A stretch of DNA of 64,000 bases from Glaciecola sp041380235 (GCF_041380235.1 NZ_JBGIYY010000010.1:1-64000); one strand, 5' to 3'. Positions 16,555 to 26,873 are shown, numbered from the stretch's first letter. Notes: generated from the letters alone by a model not told the origin. Numbers and translations are program-made.

Positions 16555-16593
16555 ACATTGGAAGGTTTTTCATGTTGATAACAGGGACAGGAT
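16555..16593 (-). repeat. 39-bp repeat copy B (inverted partner of 12617-12655)
   Basis: Matches copy A at 37 of 39 positions in inverted orientation. It lies between the ISAs1 transposase remnant and the efflux operon. May represent an IS end or a piece of a composite-transposon boundary. Confidence 0.75.
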
Positions 16594-16604
16594 CACGGTT
16601 AGCA

Positions 16605-16850
16605 CGTTTTAATCTCAGATTCTAAAAGGGTTGAGCGATAATCGTCATCTAGCGCAGCCGTTTTTCTTCTACCTTTCATACTCGCTGTTTTTGTTTCGCC
16701 TTTTTTAAATAAGGCCATGGCTATTTTTCGCATGATATTGTAGACCAAAACCCGTGTCCTTTACGGTTCGTTGACTTGTTTTTTCTGAACGTCATATCCA
16801 ACACGCAGTCCATACTCTCGACTTACCAATGGCTGCGTACACAATTCAAG
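16605..16850 (-). pseudogene. ISAs1-family transposase C-terminal remnant
   Basis: The minus frames read SHW-VESMDCVLDMTF (expected HWGIENxLHWxLDVxF) at ~16790-16840. They then shift to IMRKIAMALFKKGETKTAS and GRRKTAALDDDY (16610-16740), which matches the ISAs1/H-repeat tail (ALNLLK ... KxKRKxAxxDxDYL). One stop and one frameshift interrupt it; the N-terminal two thirds are missing. The rest of 16374-17022 holds no supported gene. Confidence 0.65.
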
Positions 16851-17022
16851 GCTTGCTCTGCATTCAAATCCAGAGAGCTAACTTACCAGTGGGTTTATTT
16901 GTGCCGATACTTTCACATATACAGACAAATAGTTACTTGCACAGGCATATCACATGCCCACAAGCGAGCGCACTTCAAAACAGTTCGCTCAAACTAGATA
17001 CTTTTATCACGTACATGCAGAC

Positions 17023-17817
17023 TTACTGCATCACCCTTGACTCATCGTAATTAAACTCAAAACCACTTATTTCTGCTTCGGCAATCAGGCGATGCAAATA
17101 CTGAGAAATTGCTTTTCTATGTACTTTGTCATTTAAGTATTTCTTAATTCTATCTTCAACTAAATCATATGTTAAAGGCTTTCCATCAACCTTTCTAATC
17201 ACTTCAACGACATGATAGCCAAAACGTGACTCAACGGGCACTGTCATCAAGCCAATGTCTGCTGCGAAAACCTGCCTTTCAAATTCGCTTACCGTTTGAC
17301 CGTTAGATAATTGTCCCAAATTGCCACCTTGGTCCTTTGAGGGACAAACAGAGTACTTTTTAGCAGCTTCCGCGAAGCTAATCTCCCTGGATTTTAGCTG
17401 TTCAATTATAATTTCGGCCACGCTAAGCGTTTCTGCACGATGCTCGAGATCTTTCGGATCTGCTGCTAGCAATATATGATTGGCTTCAACAAGTGGTGAC
17501 GACGTGAACTGCTCTGGATTTGCCTTAAAGTACCGCTCACACTCCTTTGCTGTGGCTTCTGGAATATCAATCTCTATAGCGAATAATTGGTCTATAAGCT
17601 CTGGGTTGGCTTCTAAAGAGGCTCGGTCTGCCCTTTCATTAAGGCCCATGTCTCGTATTTTTTGAGCAATCACCTCAGCGATAATTAATGATTGAGCAGC
17701 TTGAACCATGGCCTCCCTGCGAGTTTCGGCTGGGTGATACTGTACTTCAGTGTCAATAGCAGAGGCTAAAATCCGACTGCCGTTCACTGTAATTTCTGGG
17801 GTATTGGTAAGTGACAT
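17023..17817 (-). CDS. ppiC: PpiC-type peptidyl-prolyl isomerase (parvulin) of nar operon
   Basis: 264 residues. The N-terminal ~120 residues are a helical SurA/NifM-like chaperone region. The parvulin domain occupies ~125-225: ANHILLA, FAEAAKKYSVCPSKDQGGNL, GQTVSEFERQVFA and VESRFGYHVVEV. No signal peptide is seen, so it is probably cytoplasmic like NifM. A parvulin gene directly after narI is a known arrangement in proteobacterial nar operons, where it is thought to help assemble or fold the reductase. 141 bp downstream of narI, same strand. Confidence 0.85.
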   Translation of the reverse strand: MSLTNTPEITVNGSRILASAIDTEVQYHPAETRREAMVQAAQSLIIAEVIAQKIRDMGLNERADRASLEANPELIDQLFAIEIDIPEATAKECERYFKANPEQFTSSPLVEANHILLAADPKDLEHRAETLSVAEIIIEQLKSREISFAEAAKKYSVCPSKDQGGNLGQLSNGQTVSEFERQVFAADIGLMTVPVESRFGYHVVEVIRKVDGKPLTYDLVEDRIKKYLNDKVHRKAISQYLHRLIAEAEISGFEFNYDESRVMQ

Positions 17818-17958
17818 TCTTTAATCCTATTTACGGGTACAAAATCTCATAATTTACTGGAGTGCTTGCTCTTACTATGTGTTGGATAAAACTTGGCATC
17901 CTTGCCACATTGCGGGAATCCCTGCCTCCTCGCTCAGCGATGAGCGATCGTTGGTAGC

Positions 17959-18639
17959 TTAACGCTGTCTCACTACTTGGTAGCTTCTAAGTACATACTG
18001 CACTGGTACACTCCAAATATGTACTAAGCGGCTGAATGGGAATAACACAAACAAAGTTATGCCTAGCGTTACGTGCATCTTATATAACCAGTGTACCGAG
18101 GAGATATATTCTACAGCCTCAGCAGGTCTAAAAGTTAAGGTATAACGCGACCAGCTCATTAGGTTATACATAACTGAACCATCCATATGACCAGTAGAGA
18201 TAACAATGGTGAACATACCAATAATTAGCTGCAGGTAAATCAAGAGTAAAATACCAGTATCCATGAGGCTGCTGTTCGCTCTTATTCTAGGGTCGAACAA
18301 TCGTCTGTATACCAACATGCTTAAGCCAATAAAGCATAGAACACCGAAGAAACCACCCACGCCCATAGCGATGATCTGCTTAGTGGCCATGCTAATTCCC
18401 AGCGCATGCCAAATTTCCCAAGGCAAAACTAACCCAGCGAAATGACCACCCAAGATAGCGATTATACCAACATGAAAAAGCACGCTGGCTATGCGAAAGT
18501 TTTTGCTACTAAGCATCTGGCTGGAGCCTGTCTTCCAAGTATATTGCTCGCGATCATATCGAATAAGACTACCCAAAAAGAAAATAGCCGTTGCTAAATA
18601 TGGATAAATCCCAAAAAATATTGTGTCTATGATATGCAT
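17959..18639 (-). CDS. narI: Respiratory nitrate reductase gamma subunit (cytochrome b)
   Basis: 226 residues, five membrane segments. It takes electrons from quinol at the periplasmic side and passes them to NarH through two b hemes. The axial histidine pairs are visible: H56 and H66 in FHVGIIAILGGHF, and H189 and H207 in KMHVTLG ... RLVHIW. These spacings equal those in the E. coli protein (56/66 and 187/205). Starts 2 bp after narJ. Anchors the NarGHI complex in the inner membrane. Confidence 0.96.
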   Translation of the reverse strand: MHIIDTIFFGIYPYLATAIFFLGSLIRYDREQYTWKTGSSQMLSSKNFRIASVLFHVGIIAILGGHFAGLVLPWEIWHALGISMATKQIIAMGVGGFFGVLCFIGLSMLVYRRLFDPRIRANSSLMDTGILLLIYLQLIIGMFTIVISTGHMDGSVMYNLMSWSRYTLTFRPAEAVEYISSVHWLYKMHVTLGITLFVLFPFSRLVHIWSVPVQYVLRSYQVVRQR

Positions 18640-18641
18640 GA

Positions 18642-19382
18642 CTAACCCCTTACACTTTCTTCGCTGCGTATGTTGTTAGCAGCATCTATAAATTGAATAG
18701 GCACATCTTGATCACGTCGTTGAGATTCAGAAGGCTTAGACGTATTGGTTGGACAACCACCATTTGTAGCATCACCGCCAAAAGTAACGGCTTCCTCTTC
18801 CCACACTTTGTCGAGGGCTTTTTTGGTGTCATCGCGTTTTTCTTCTTTCACTTGCTCGCGCAAAGCATCTAGATCGATGTCTACTTCAGACAAGTTCACT
18901 AGAGCCTGAAACAAGCTGCTGTAATTACACTGTCGCTTTTCAAGCCTAACGGTGAGTAAAGCTAGTACCGGCCCAATGTCTTGCAACCATCCTTTTGCAT
19001 TTTCATTACCTTGGGTGCTGACAAACTCTAAAAATAATGGAATATAATCAGGCAGTTCACGCACGCCAATATCAAGGCCTGCAGCTTTATATTGCTCCAG
19101 CAAGTCGACCATAGCTTGACCTCGGTCGCGGGATTCGCCATGAATATGCTCATAAATGAGTAAAGACAGCGAACGCCCTCGCTCAAATAAACCGTCATAA
19201 TCCGATTGCCAATCGAGTAAGCTATCGCCAAAGCGCTGAGCCACAAAAGCTTGCAAGGCTGTTTTATCAGACTCTGCAAGGTCTTCATTACCCGCAATAT
19301 AATCACTTACATCCTCAGCGTGAGCATATAGCTCGTCGCTTGGATAATCGATGAGTCTTGAAATAAGGCTTAAAATTTTCAT
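18642..19382 (-). CDS. narJ: Nitrate reductase assembly chaperone
   Basis: 246 residues. NarJ binds apo-NarG and is needed for molybdenum-cofactor insertion; it is not part of the mature enzyme. Recognisable by MKILSLISRLIDYPSDELYA at the start and by the LPDYIPLFLEFVS block (~112-124). The C-terminal ~60 residues are charged and low-complexity, as usual. It overlaps the narH stop by 1 bp and lies 2 bp before narI. Confidence 0.94.
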   Translation of the reverse strand: MKILSLISRLIDYPSDELYAHAEDVSDYIAGNEDLAESDKTALQAFVAQRFGDSLLDWQSDYDGLFERGRSLSLLIYEHIHGESRDRGQAMVDLLEQYKAAGLDIGVRELPDYIPLFLEFVSTQGNENAKGWLQDIGPVLALLTVRLEKRQCNYSSLFQALVNLSEVDIDLDALREQVKEEKRDDTKKALDKVWEEEAVTFGGDATNGGCPTNTSKPSESQRRDQDVPIQFIDAANNIRSEESVRG

Positions 19383-20914
19383 TAGTCACGCACCTCTACT
19401 GGAATAACTTGGCGTACTGTTTGTTTTTTACCGCCAAACAAGTCCGCTTCACTGTCGCCGCCGCTGCAGCCATTGCCGAAAGTAAAGCCACAACCAGACT
19501 TCATATCATAAGCATCTTCTGCGTAGGCTTTATGGCTGGTTGGGATCACAAAGCGGTCTTCGTAATTGGCCAATGCCATATAGCGATACATTTCTTCAAC
19601 TTGCGCTTCGGTCAAACCCACTTGGTTTAAGGCTTCTAGGTTCAATTCGCCATCGACTTGTTGTGAGCGTTTAAATATACGCATTGCCATCATGCGCTCT
19701 AATGCTTTCTCTACGGGTGCTTCGTCACCAGCGGTAAGCATGTTCGCCAAATATTTCATTGGAATACGCAATGATTTCAGGTCAGGGAACACACCATTCA
19801 TGGGTACCTTATTTGCAGCTACTGCATTTTGAATAGGGCTTAGAGGCGGCACATACCAAACCATTGGTAATGTTCTATATTCTGGGTGCAAAGGTAATGC
19901 AACCTTCCAATCCATTGCCATTTTGTATACCGGTGACTCTTGCGCCGATTTTAGCCACGCGTCAGGAATACCCTCTTTGCGAGCTGCTTCTTGAACACTT
20001 TCATCAAATGGGTCAAGGAAAATGTCACACTGCGCTTGATATAGGTCTTTGTCGTTTGCAACTGATGCCGCTTCTTGTACGCGATCTGCGTCATATAGCA
20101 TGACGCCTAAGTAGCGAATTCGGCCTACGCAGGTTTCTGAGCAAATGGTCGGTTGACCCGCTTCAATACGCGGATAGCAGAAAATACATTTTTCAGACTT
20201 ACCGGTTTTCCAGTTATAGTAGATTTTTTTGTAAGGGCAGCCGCTTACACACATTCTCCAACCGCGACATTTATCTTGATCAATCAAGACAATGCCGTCT
20301 TCCTCACGCTTATAAATAGCGCCTGAGGGACAAGAGGCTACACAAGCTGGATTAATGCAATGCTCACATAAACGCGGTAGATACATCATGAAAGTTTTTT
20401 CAAACTCGCCATACATATCAGCCTGCATTTGGTTAAAGTTGCTGTCGGCCCGACGTTTTGAGAACTCAGTACCAAGAATCTCCTCCCAGTTTGGTCCCCA
20501 TTCAATTTTTTCCATACGTTGACCGGTGATCAACGAGCGTGGACGGGCTACCGGTTGGTGTTTACTCTCACCCGCTTTGTGCAGATGCTGATAATCAAAA
20601 TCAAACGGTTCGTAGTAATCGTCTATGCCAGGTAAATCTGGATTGGCAAAAATATTTGCGAGTATGCGCAGCTTACCGCCTTGTTTTGGCGTTAGCTTTC
20701 CATTGGCATGACGCTTCCATCCGCCATTCCACTTCTCTTGATTCTCCCACTCTTTGGGATAACCAATACCAGGCTTAGTCTCTACGTTGTTAAACCAGGC
20801 GTATTCAACACCTTCGCGTGAGGTCCAAACATTCTTACAAGTAACTGAGCACGTGTGACAACCGATACATTTATCAAGGTTTAGCACCATGCCGATTTGA
20901 GCTCTAACTTTCAT
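19382..20914 (-). CDS. narH: Respiratory nitrate reductase beta subunit (Fe-S)
   Basis: 510 residues carrying the four Fe-S clusters that wire NarI to NarG. Cysteine clusters: CIGCHTCSVTC (~16-26), CEHCINPACVASCPSG (~184-199), CRGWRMCVSGCP and CIFC ... CSETC. Trp in CRGWRMC replaces a cysteine as in all NarH, giving the 3Fe-4S centre. Cytoplasmic, with no signal peptide. Starts 2 bp after narG and overlaps narJ. Confidence 0.97.
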   Translation of the reverse strand: MKVRAQIGMVLNLDKCIGCHTCSVTCKNVWTSREGVEYAWFNNVETKPGIGYPKEWENQEKWNGGWKRHANGKLTPKQGGKLRILANIFANPDLPGIDDYYEPFDFDYQHLHKAGESKHQPVARPRSLITGQRMEKIEWGPNWEEILGTEFSKRRADSNFNQMQADMYGEFEKTFMMYLPRLCEHCINPACVASCPSGAIYKREEDGIVLIDQDKCRGWRMCVSGCPYKKIYYNWKTGKSEKCIFCYPRIEAGQPTICSETCVGRIRYLGVMLYDADRVQEAASVANDKDLYQAQCDIFLDPFDESVQEAARKEGIPDAWLKSAQESPVYKMAMDWKVALPLHPEYRTLPMVWYVPPLSPIQNAVAANKVPMNGVFPDLKSLRIPMKYLANMLTAGDEAPVEKALERMMAMRIFKRSQQVDGELNLEALNQVGLTEAQVEEMYRYMALANYEDRFVIPTSHKAYAEDAYDMKSGCGFTFGNGCSGGDSEADLFGGKKQTVRQVIPVEVRD

Positions 20915-20916
20915 GA

Positions 20917-23900
20917 TTAGCCCTCTACCTTATTGTTGTTAACAACACTGTTAAATTCTTCTTTGCTTTGGTCGACGCTATCATCATCAAGCCAATCAAC
21001 TTTCGCCATTTTGCGCACAATGACAAACTCATCGCGGTTACAGCCAACGGTTCCGTAGTAATTAAATCCGTAGGATTGTTGCGCATAGCCGCCAATCATG
21101 TGCGTGGGCTTCATGACGCATCTAGTCACTGAGTTGTGAATCCCTCCGCGTGTTTTAGTAAGCTCTGAGCCAGGCACGTTTACAATACGTTCTTGTGCGT
21201 GGTACATCATGCTCACCCCCTCTGGCACGCGCTGAGACACAATGGCTCTTGCCGCAATGGCACCGTTAATATTGAACACCTCAATCCAATCGTTATCCAC
21301 GATGTCAGCTCTTGCAGCATCAACCTCCGACATCCACACAACAGGACCACCGCGTGACAGTGTCAGCATCAGCAAGTTGTCTGAATAGGTGCTGTGAATA
21401 CCCCACTTTTGGTGTGGTGTTAAGAAGTTAAGTGCAATTTCTTTATTGCCGTTTGAGTCCTTATTCATAATGGGCTTAACAGTTTTTAAATTAATGGGTG
21501 GCTTGTATACACACATGGTTTCACCAAAGTCGCGCATCCACTCATGATCTTGATAGAACTGCTGACGACCGGTCACCGTTCTCCAAGGAATGTATTCATG
21601 CACATTGGTGTAGCCTGCATTGTAAGATACATGTTCATCTTCAAGCCCTGACCATGTGGGGGAGCTGATGATCTTACGCGGCTGAGCCTGAACGTCTCTG
21701 AAACGAATTTTCTCTTCTTCTTTCGGTTTCGCTAAATGGGTATGATCGCGCCCTGTAAACTCGCTCAACGCTGCCCATGCCTTCACGGCGACTTGTCCAT
21801 TGGTTTCAGGCGCCAGTGATAAAATCATTTCTGCGGCATCAATTGCCGACTCTAGCTTCGGCCGTCCTTTATTCACACCCTCTTCTAAATGCTTATGATT
21901 TAGCTCACCTAAGAACTCCACCTCTTTTTCGGTATTCCAACTGATGCCCTTGCCGCCATTACCTAACTTTTCTAGGGCCGGACCAATAGAAGTAAAACGG
22001 GCATAAGTATTAGGATAATCACGCTCAACGACCACCATGTTAGGGGCTGTTTTACCAGGAATGAGATCACACTCACCTTTCCACCAAGCTTTTACACCAA
22101 ATGGTTGGGCTATCTCCGCAGGCGTATCATGCAAAATAGGCACAGTGACTAAATCTTTCTCAACACCTAAATGCCCTTCTGCCATTTTTGAAAATGCTTT
22201 GGCGACGCCCTTAAAGATTTCCCAGTCAGAGCGAGATTCCCAAACAGGGTCAACGGCCGCACTTAAAGGGTGAATGAACGGGTGCATGTCTGAGGTATTT
22301 AAATCATCTTTTTCATACCATGTTGCGGTAGGTAGAACGATGTCTGAATACAAACATGTGGTAGACATTCTAAAATCAAGCGTGACCAATAAGTCGACTT
22401 TACCTTCGGCAGCTTGCTGTTCGAACTTAACGTCTTCTGGCATTTTACCGCCTTCTTCGCCTAGGTCTTTACCAAGCAAACCGTGCTTGGTGCCCAGCAA
22501 GTGACGCAGCATGTATTCATGACCCTTACCCGATGAGCCAAGTAAATTGGAGCGCCAAATAAACATATTACGAGGGAAGTTTTTAGGGTTTTCAGGCTCC
22601 ATGCAAGCGAAGTCTAATTCTCCTGACTTCAAGCGCTCTACTGCATACTCTTGAGGTGATTGTCCTGCAGCTGCTGCATCTTTACAAAGCTGTAAGGGGT
22701 TCATATTAAGTTGTGGTGCAGACGGTAACCAACCCATGCGCTCGGCGCGCGTATTGAAATCGATAATAGAACCAGACCATTTGCTCTTATCAGCAAGTGG
22801 AGAAACAACTTCGGTCATTTCTAGCTTTTCATAACGCCATTGACTGGAGTGGTTATAGAAGAACGATGTACCGTTCATATGACGTGGTGGACGTTGCCAA
22901 TCTAAGCCAAATGCAAGGGGTTGCCAGCCTGTTTGTGGACGTAGCTTTTCTTGACCCACGTAGTGCGCCCATCCGCCGCCACTTTGGCCAACACAACCAC
23001 ACATCATTAGCATGTTGATGAGGCCACGGTAGTTCATGTCCATGTGATACCAATGGTTCATACCCGCACCCACAATGATCATAGAACGACCACGGGTTTT
23101 GTTAGCATTGTCGGCAAATTCACGAGCAATTTTAATCACCTCTGAGCGTGGTACGCCAGTGATTTGCTCTTGCCAAGCAGGAGTATAAGGAATGTCTTGA
23201 TCGTAGCTTGAGGCAACGTTCGGGTCGTCATAGCCATTATCAACGCCGTAGTTTGCAATGGTTAAGTCAAACACTGTGGCGACATAGGCCTCTGTACCAT
23301 CAGCAAGGGTGAGCTTTTTGGCGGGTACTTTACGCACCAAAATATCGTCATGCTCGGTGTTTTGGAAGTAGCCGAATTCATGCTCAGCGCCACCAAAATA
23401 TGGGAAGCCAACCTCAACTAATTCGTCGTGAGAGCCTTTTAAACTGACGCGTAAATCAAGCTCATCACCTGACTTACCATCGGTCTGCGTAATGTTCCAT
23501 TTGCCTTTTTCGCCCCAGCGATAGCCAACCGAACCCGTTGGAGAGACAAGCTCGCCATCTTTGTCGTTAATCGAAATAGTTTTCCACTCTGGGTTGTTTT
23601 CTTGGCCGAGATTCCCGTTAAGGTCAGAAGCGCGTAAGAAACGGCTTTGATGTAAAGAACCATCTTCAGCCTTTTCTAACATGACCAACACAGGGAAATC
23701 AGTGTAGCGTTTTACGTAGTCGGTGAAATACTTAGACGGATTCTCTAGGTGGAATTCTTTTAAAATGACATGACCAAAGGCCATGGCTAATGCGGCGTCT
23801 GTTCCTTGCTTCGGCGCTAGCCACTGATCGGTAAGCTTGGCCACCTCAGAGTAATCTGGCGTAATGCCGATGACTTTAGTGCCTTTATAGCGAACTTCAG

Positions 23901-24705
23901 TTAAAAAATGTGCGTCTGGCGTACGTGTTTGAGGTACGTTTGAGCCCCAGCAAATAATATAGTTAGAGTTATACCAATCGGCCGATTCAGGCACGTCAGT
24001 TTGCTCACCCCAAATTTGTGGTGAAGCTGGCGGAAGGTCACAATACCAATCATAAAAACTTAGGCAGTTGCCGCCAATGAGAGATAAATACCGAGCGCCC
24101 GCCGCATAAGAAACCATCGACATGGCAGGAATAGGTGAGAAGCCAGTAATACGGTCAGGTCCATAGGTTTTGGCCGTATACACGTTACTGGCCGCTATGA
24201 TCTCATTGACTTCAGACCAGTTCGCGCGCACAAAGCCACCTAGCCCACGCTGCTGCTTATATTCTTTCGCTTTTTCTGGGTTTTCAACAATCGAGCCCCA
24301 TGCGAGCACAGGGTCTTTATGTTCTAGCTTTGCCGCGCGCCATAACTTAACCAAGCGCTTACGAATCTTTGGATGCTTGAGGCGGTTAGCACTGTAAATG
24401 TACCAAGAGTAACTTGCCCCACGAGGACAGCCTCTAGGCTCATGATTCGGCAGATCTGGGCGGGTGCGTGGGTAATCAGTTTGCTGTGTTTCCCAAGTCA
24501 CTAGACCATCTTTAACATAGATTTTCCAGCTACATGAGCCAGTGCAGTTTACACCGTGTGTAGAGCGAACGATTTTATCGTGCTGCCAGCGACGGCGGTA
24601 ACCATCTTCCCAATCTCTATTTTCTTCGGTTGTTACGCCATGACCATCCGAAAACGATTCTTCTTTACGTTTAAAAAACTGCAATCTGTCTAAAAAGTGA
24701 CTCAC
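20917..24705 (-). CDS. narG: Respiratory nitrate reductase alpha subunit (Mo-bisMGD)
   Basis: 1262 residues (E. coli 1247). Catalytic subunit that reduces nitrate to nitrite on the cytoplasmic face. The FS0 cluster ligands are visible as H50, C54 and C58 in THGVNCTGSCSW plus the Cys of RGCPRGASYSWY. The Mo-ligating Asp lies in GGNCLSFYDWYCDLPPASP. No Tat signal, as for true NarG. The start is a GTG (24705) with AGGAG 6-10 nt upstream. First gene of narGHJI-ppiC; a NarL/NarP site lies 136-151 bp before the start. Confidence 0.97.
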   Translation of the reverse strand: MSHFLDRLQFFKRKEESFSDGHGVTTEENRDWEDGYRRRWQHDKIVRSTHGVNCTGSCSWKIYVKDGLVTWETQQTDYPRTRPDLPNHEPRGCPRGASYSWYIYSANRLKHPKIRKRLVKLWRAAKLEHKDPVLAWGSIVENPEKAKEYKQQRGLGGFVRANWSEVNEIIAASNVYTAKTYGPDRITGFSPIPAMSMVSYAAGARYLSLIGGNCLSFYDWYCDLPPASPQIWGEQTDVPESADWYNSNYIICWGSNVPQTRTPDAHFLTEVRYKGTKVIGITPDYSEVAKLTDQWLAPKQGTDAALAMAFGHVILKEFHLENPSKYFTDYVKRYTDFPVLVMLEKAEDGSLHQSRFLRASDLNGNLGQENNPEWKTISINDKDGELVSPTGSVGYRWGEKGKWNITQTDGKSGDELDLRVSLKGSHDELVEVGFPYFGGAEHEFGYFQNTEHDDILVRKVPAKKLTLADGTEAYVATVFDLTIANYGVDNGYDDPNVASSYDQDIPYTPAWQEQITGVPRSEVIKIAREFADNANKTRGRSMIIVGAGMNHWYHMDMNYRGLINMLMMCGCVGQSGGGWAHYVGQEKLRPQTGWQPLAFGLDWQRPPRHMNGTSFFYNHSSQWRYEKLEMTEVVSPLADKSKWSGSIIDFNTRAERMGWLPSAPQLNMNPLQLCKDAAAAGQSPQEYAVERLKSGELDFACMEPENPKNFPRNMFIWRSNLLGSSGKGHEYMLRHLLGTKHGLLGKDLGEEGGKMPEDVKFEQQAAEGKVDLLVTLDFRMSTTCLYSDIVLPTATWYEKDDLNTSDMHPFIHPLSAAVDPVWESRSDWEIFKGVAKAFSKMAEGHLGVEKDLVTVPILHDTPAEIAQPFGVKAWWKGECDLIPGKTAPNMVVVERDYPNTYARFTSIGPALEKLGNGGKGISWNTEKEVEFLGELNHKHLEEGVNKGRPKLESAIDAAEMILSLAPETNGQVAVKAWAALSEFTGRDHTHLAKPKEEEKIRFRDVQAQPRKIISSPTWSGLEDEHVSYNAGYTNVHEYIPWRTVTGRQQFYQDHEWMRDFGETMCVYKPPINLKTVKPIMNKDSNGNKEIALNFLTPHQKWGIHSTYSDNLLMLTLSRGGPVVWMSEVDAARADIVDNDWIEVFNINGAIAARAIVSQRVPEGVSMMYHAQERIVNVPGSELTKTRGGIHNSVTRCVMKPTHMIGGYAQQSYGFNYYGTVGCNRDEFVIVRKMAKVDWLDDDSVDQSKEEFNSVVNNNKVEG

Positions 24706-24840
24706 GCCAGACTCCTTGGTTAATAAGAATGCAGCACTGAAATATCTTTCAAATAATGCTGCAAATTCAAGCTATGTCTGGATTAAAAGCCATATTTTTA
24801 CGCTATACAATAGGGCGAAATGAGCATCAATTTACCCCAG

Positions 24841-24856
24841 TACCACTAAAGAGGTA
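24841..24856. promoter_or_regulatory. NarL/NarP 7-2-7 binding site between narG and narX
   Basis: TACCACT-AA-AGAGGTA fits the consensus TACYNMT-NN-AKNRGTA at every defined position. It lies in the 282-bp divergent region and could serve narG, narX or both. No good FNR box was found in the same region. Confidence 0.75.
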
Positions 24857-24987
24857 GGTGTTAATATATGCCTTTTCCTTTAGTTTAAAGGCGTATAGAC
24901 TGGTCGTTCATAATTAATGATTTAAAAATTTTGACCCTTAGTCTTTGTAGGTATCACCTCTGACTCACACAATTTGGCCTTAGGTAC

Positions 24988-26850
24988 ATGCTTATGACGC
25001 AAAACTTTTTCCATTCCACTGTATTTAAAATTGCGGCACTGATGTTTTCAGTAAGCTTTTTAGCAGTAGCAAGTATGTTTAGCTCTGTGTTTATAAGTGA
25101 CAGTGCGCAAACTGACGCAGCATCGATAAATGTAGCCGGCTCCCTGCGCATGCAAAGCTATCGTCTGGTGAGTCATGTGCAACTGCAAGATAAAACGCCT
25201 GCGCATTTTGAGCGATTCGCCGAGCTAATAAGCGCCTTCGAAGATGACCTGACCAAAGGGATATTGGTTAACAAACAGGCTCTTATGGGTGCAAACAACT
25301 CGGAAGTACTGCTAGAACAGTTAACAACGCAGTGGTTTGGGCAAATTAAGCCCATGCTTGTTGACGCTCAGAACGGCTTTTCAGTTGATGGTGCTGAGCT
25401 CAATATCGCGACACAAAGCTTTGTTGAAGGGCTCAATGAACTTGTATCGAGTTATCAATTGCACGCTGAAAGCAATATTGCAACCATCAGGCTTATTCAA
25501 AGCATCGCTTTATTTAGTACCCTGCTGCTAATCGCTTTTGCAATGATGATTGTGAATCGACATATCGATAAGCCTTTGTCTCGCCTAACCGATGTAGCAA
25601 AACAAATTGGCAGAGGGGACTTTACCGCAAGAGCTGACGAAAGTGGAAAAGATGAGCTTGCCTTGCTCGCTCGTACAATCAACAAAATGAGTGACTCTGT
25701 ATACCGCTCCCGCAGTCAATTAGAGTCATTGGTAAAACAAAAAACACAAAAACTATCCCGTTCTAATGAATCTCTCGATGTGTTGTATGAGATATCGCGT
25801 CGCATGAACAACAGCGATCCAAACACGATTGATTTCAAATCACTGCTAGAACGACTAGCCAGTGTCACCGGAAACCCTGACCTAGATTTATGCATCATGA
25901 CCGCACAGGGCAATGGTCCTTATGAGCATCTTGTAACCACAAACAAAGAACTGCCAGAAAAATGCATTCGTCACCAATGCGGTGATTGTACTGAACATAA
26001 TGCAATTTTCCCCAAAGCCAGCAATCAGATGCGTTATCAGCTCACTCTAGGTGAATACAATTACGGCGTATTAACGGTCAACCCCAAAGAGAGTCAGCAC
26101 TTTGATGACTGGCAAAACCAACTCTTTGAATCTGTAGCCGAGCAAATTGCCAATGGGTTAAGTCGCAAGCACCGTCAAGATGAAAGCCGACGTGTGGCGT
26201 TAATGAACGAACGAACGGTCATTGCAAGAGAGCTGCACGATAGTTTAGCCCAGGCACTCTCGTATTTGAAAATACAAGTTACTCGCTTGCAACGTTTACA
26301 AAAAATGGAAAATGCACAAGAACAAATTGATTTAGTTATCAACGAGCTTAAAAACGGGTTGGGGGCGGCATACAGTGAGTTACGGGAGCTACTTACCACC
26401 TTTAGGCTTAAATTAGATGGGCAAGGCATTAAGGCTGCTTTGGAACAGACCATAGAGCAGTTTAAAACTCGCTCTGATTCGTTTACCTTTGTTTTGCAAT
26501 ACGATGTGGAGCACATACCGTTTACACCACAAGAAGAAATTCATCTATTACAAATTGCCAGAGAAGCCACCCAGAATGCGTTCTATCACTCAAAAGGGAG
26601 TGAAATCAGGATCACTATTACAAGCAATAACATATCGGAAATTACATTGTGCGTGACAGATAATGGCATTGGTATTCCTGGAGACCCAAATAAGCTCAAT
26701 CATTATGGCTTGGCAATTATGGTAGAGCGCAGCCGAAATTTAGATGGCACGCTGAATATTGAAAGAGCGATGCCGAATGGCACTCAAGTGAGATTTAGTT
26801 TCTTACCTGAATATGCTCGTGATGAAGCGCTTTCAGCACAGAATGGGTAA
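24988..26850 (+). CDS. narX: Nitrate/nitrite sensor histidine kinase
   Basis: 620 residues. Two membrane segments (~11-32 and ~170-190) enclose a periplasmic nitrate sensor with the P-box INVAGSLRMQSYRL (~49-62). HAMP linker at ~190-245, then the central Cys region CIRHQCGDC (~325-335). The HPK7-type kinase has phospho-acceptor H417 in ARELHDSLAQAL and an N-box EATQNAFYHSKGS. ATP-lid residues follow in DNGIGIP. Divergent from narG. Its partner regulator narL is not adjacent but 2.7 kb further on, beyond the RIC and narK genes. Confidence 0.93.
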   Translation: MLMTQNFFHSTVFKIAALMFSVSFLAVASMFSSVFISDSAQTDAASINVAGSLRMQSYRLVSHVQLQDKTPAHFERFAELISAFEDDLTKGILVNKQALMGANNSEVLLEQLTTQWFGQIKPMLVDAQNGFSVDGAELNIATQSFVEGLNELVSSYQLHAESNIATIRLIQSIALFSTLLLIAFAMMIVNRHIDKPLSRLTDVAKQIGRGDFTARADESGKDELALLARTINKMSDSVYRSRSQLESLVKQKTQKLSRSNESLDVLYEISRRMNNSDPNTIDFKSLLERLASVTGNPDLDLCIMTAQGNGPYEHLVTTNKELPEKCIRHQCGDCTEHNAIFPKASNQMRYQLTLGEYNYGVLTVNPKESQHFDDWQNQLFESVAEQIANGLSRKHRQDESRRVALMNERTVIARELHDSLAQALSYLKIQVTRLQRLQKMENAQEQIDLVINELKNGLGAAYSELRELLTTFRLKLDGQGIKAALEQTIEQFKTRSDSFTFVLQYDVEHIPFTPQEEIHLLQIAREATQNAFYHSKGSEIRITITSNNISEITLCVTDNGIGIPGDPNKLNHYGLAIMVERSRNLDGTLNIERAMPNGTQVRFSFLPEYARDEALSAQNG

Positions 26851-26873
26851 TAGAGTGTTTGAATAAGCAGCTT

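Noticed and set aside
16776..17050. Two overlapping plus-strand ORFs of 73 residues
   Set aside because: Cysteine- and histidine-rich chance frames without RBS, antisense to ISAs1 debris and overlapping the 3' end of ppiC.
24706..24987. FNR box for narG
   Set aside because: Only a half-site ATCAA near 24826 was found; the other half has three mismatches, so no site is called.
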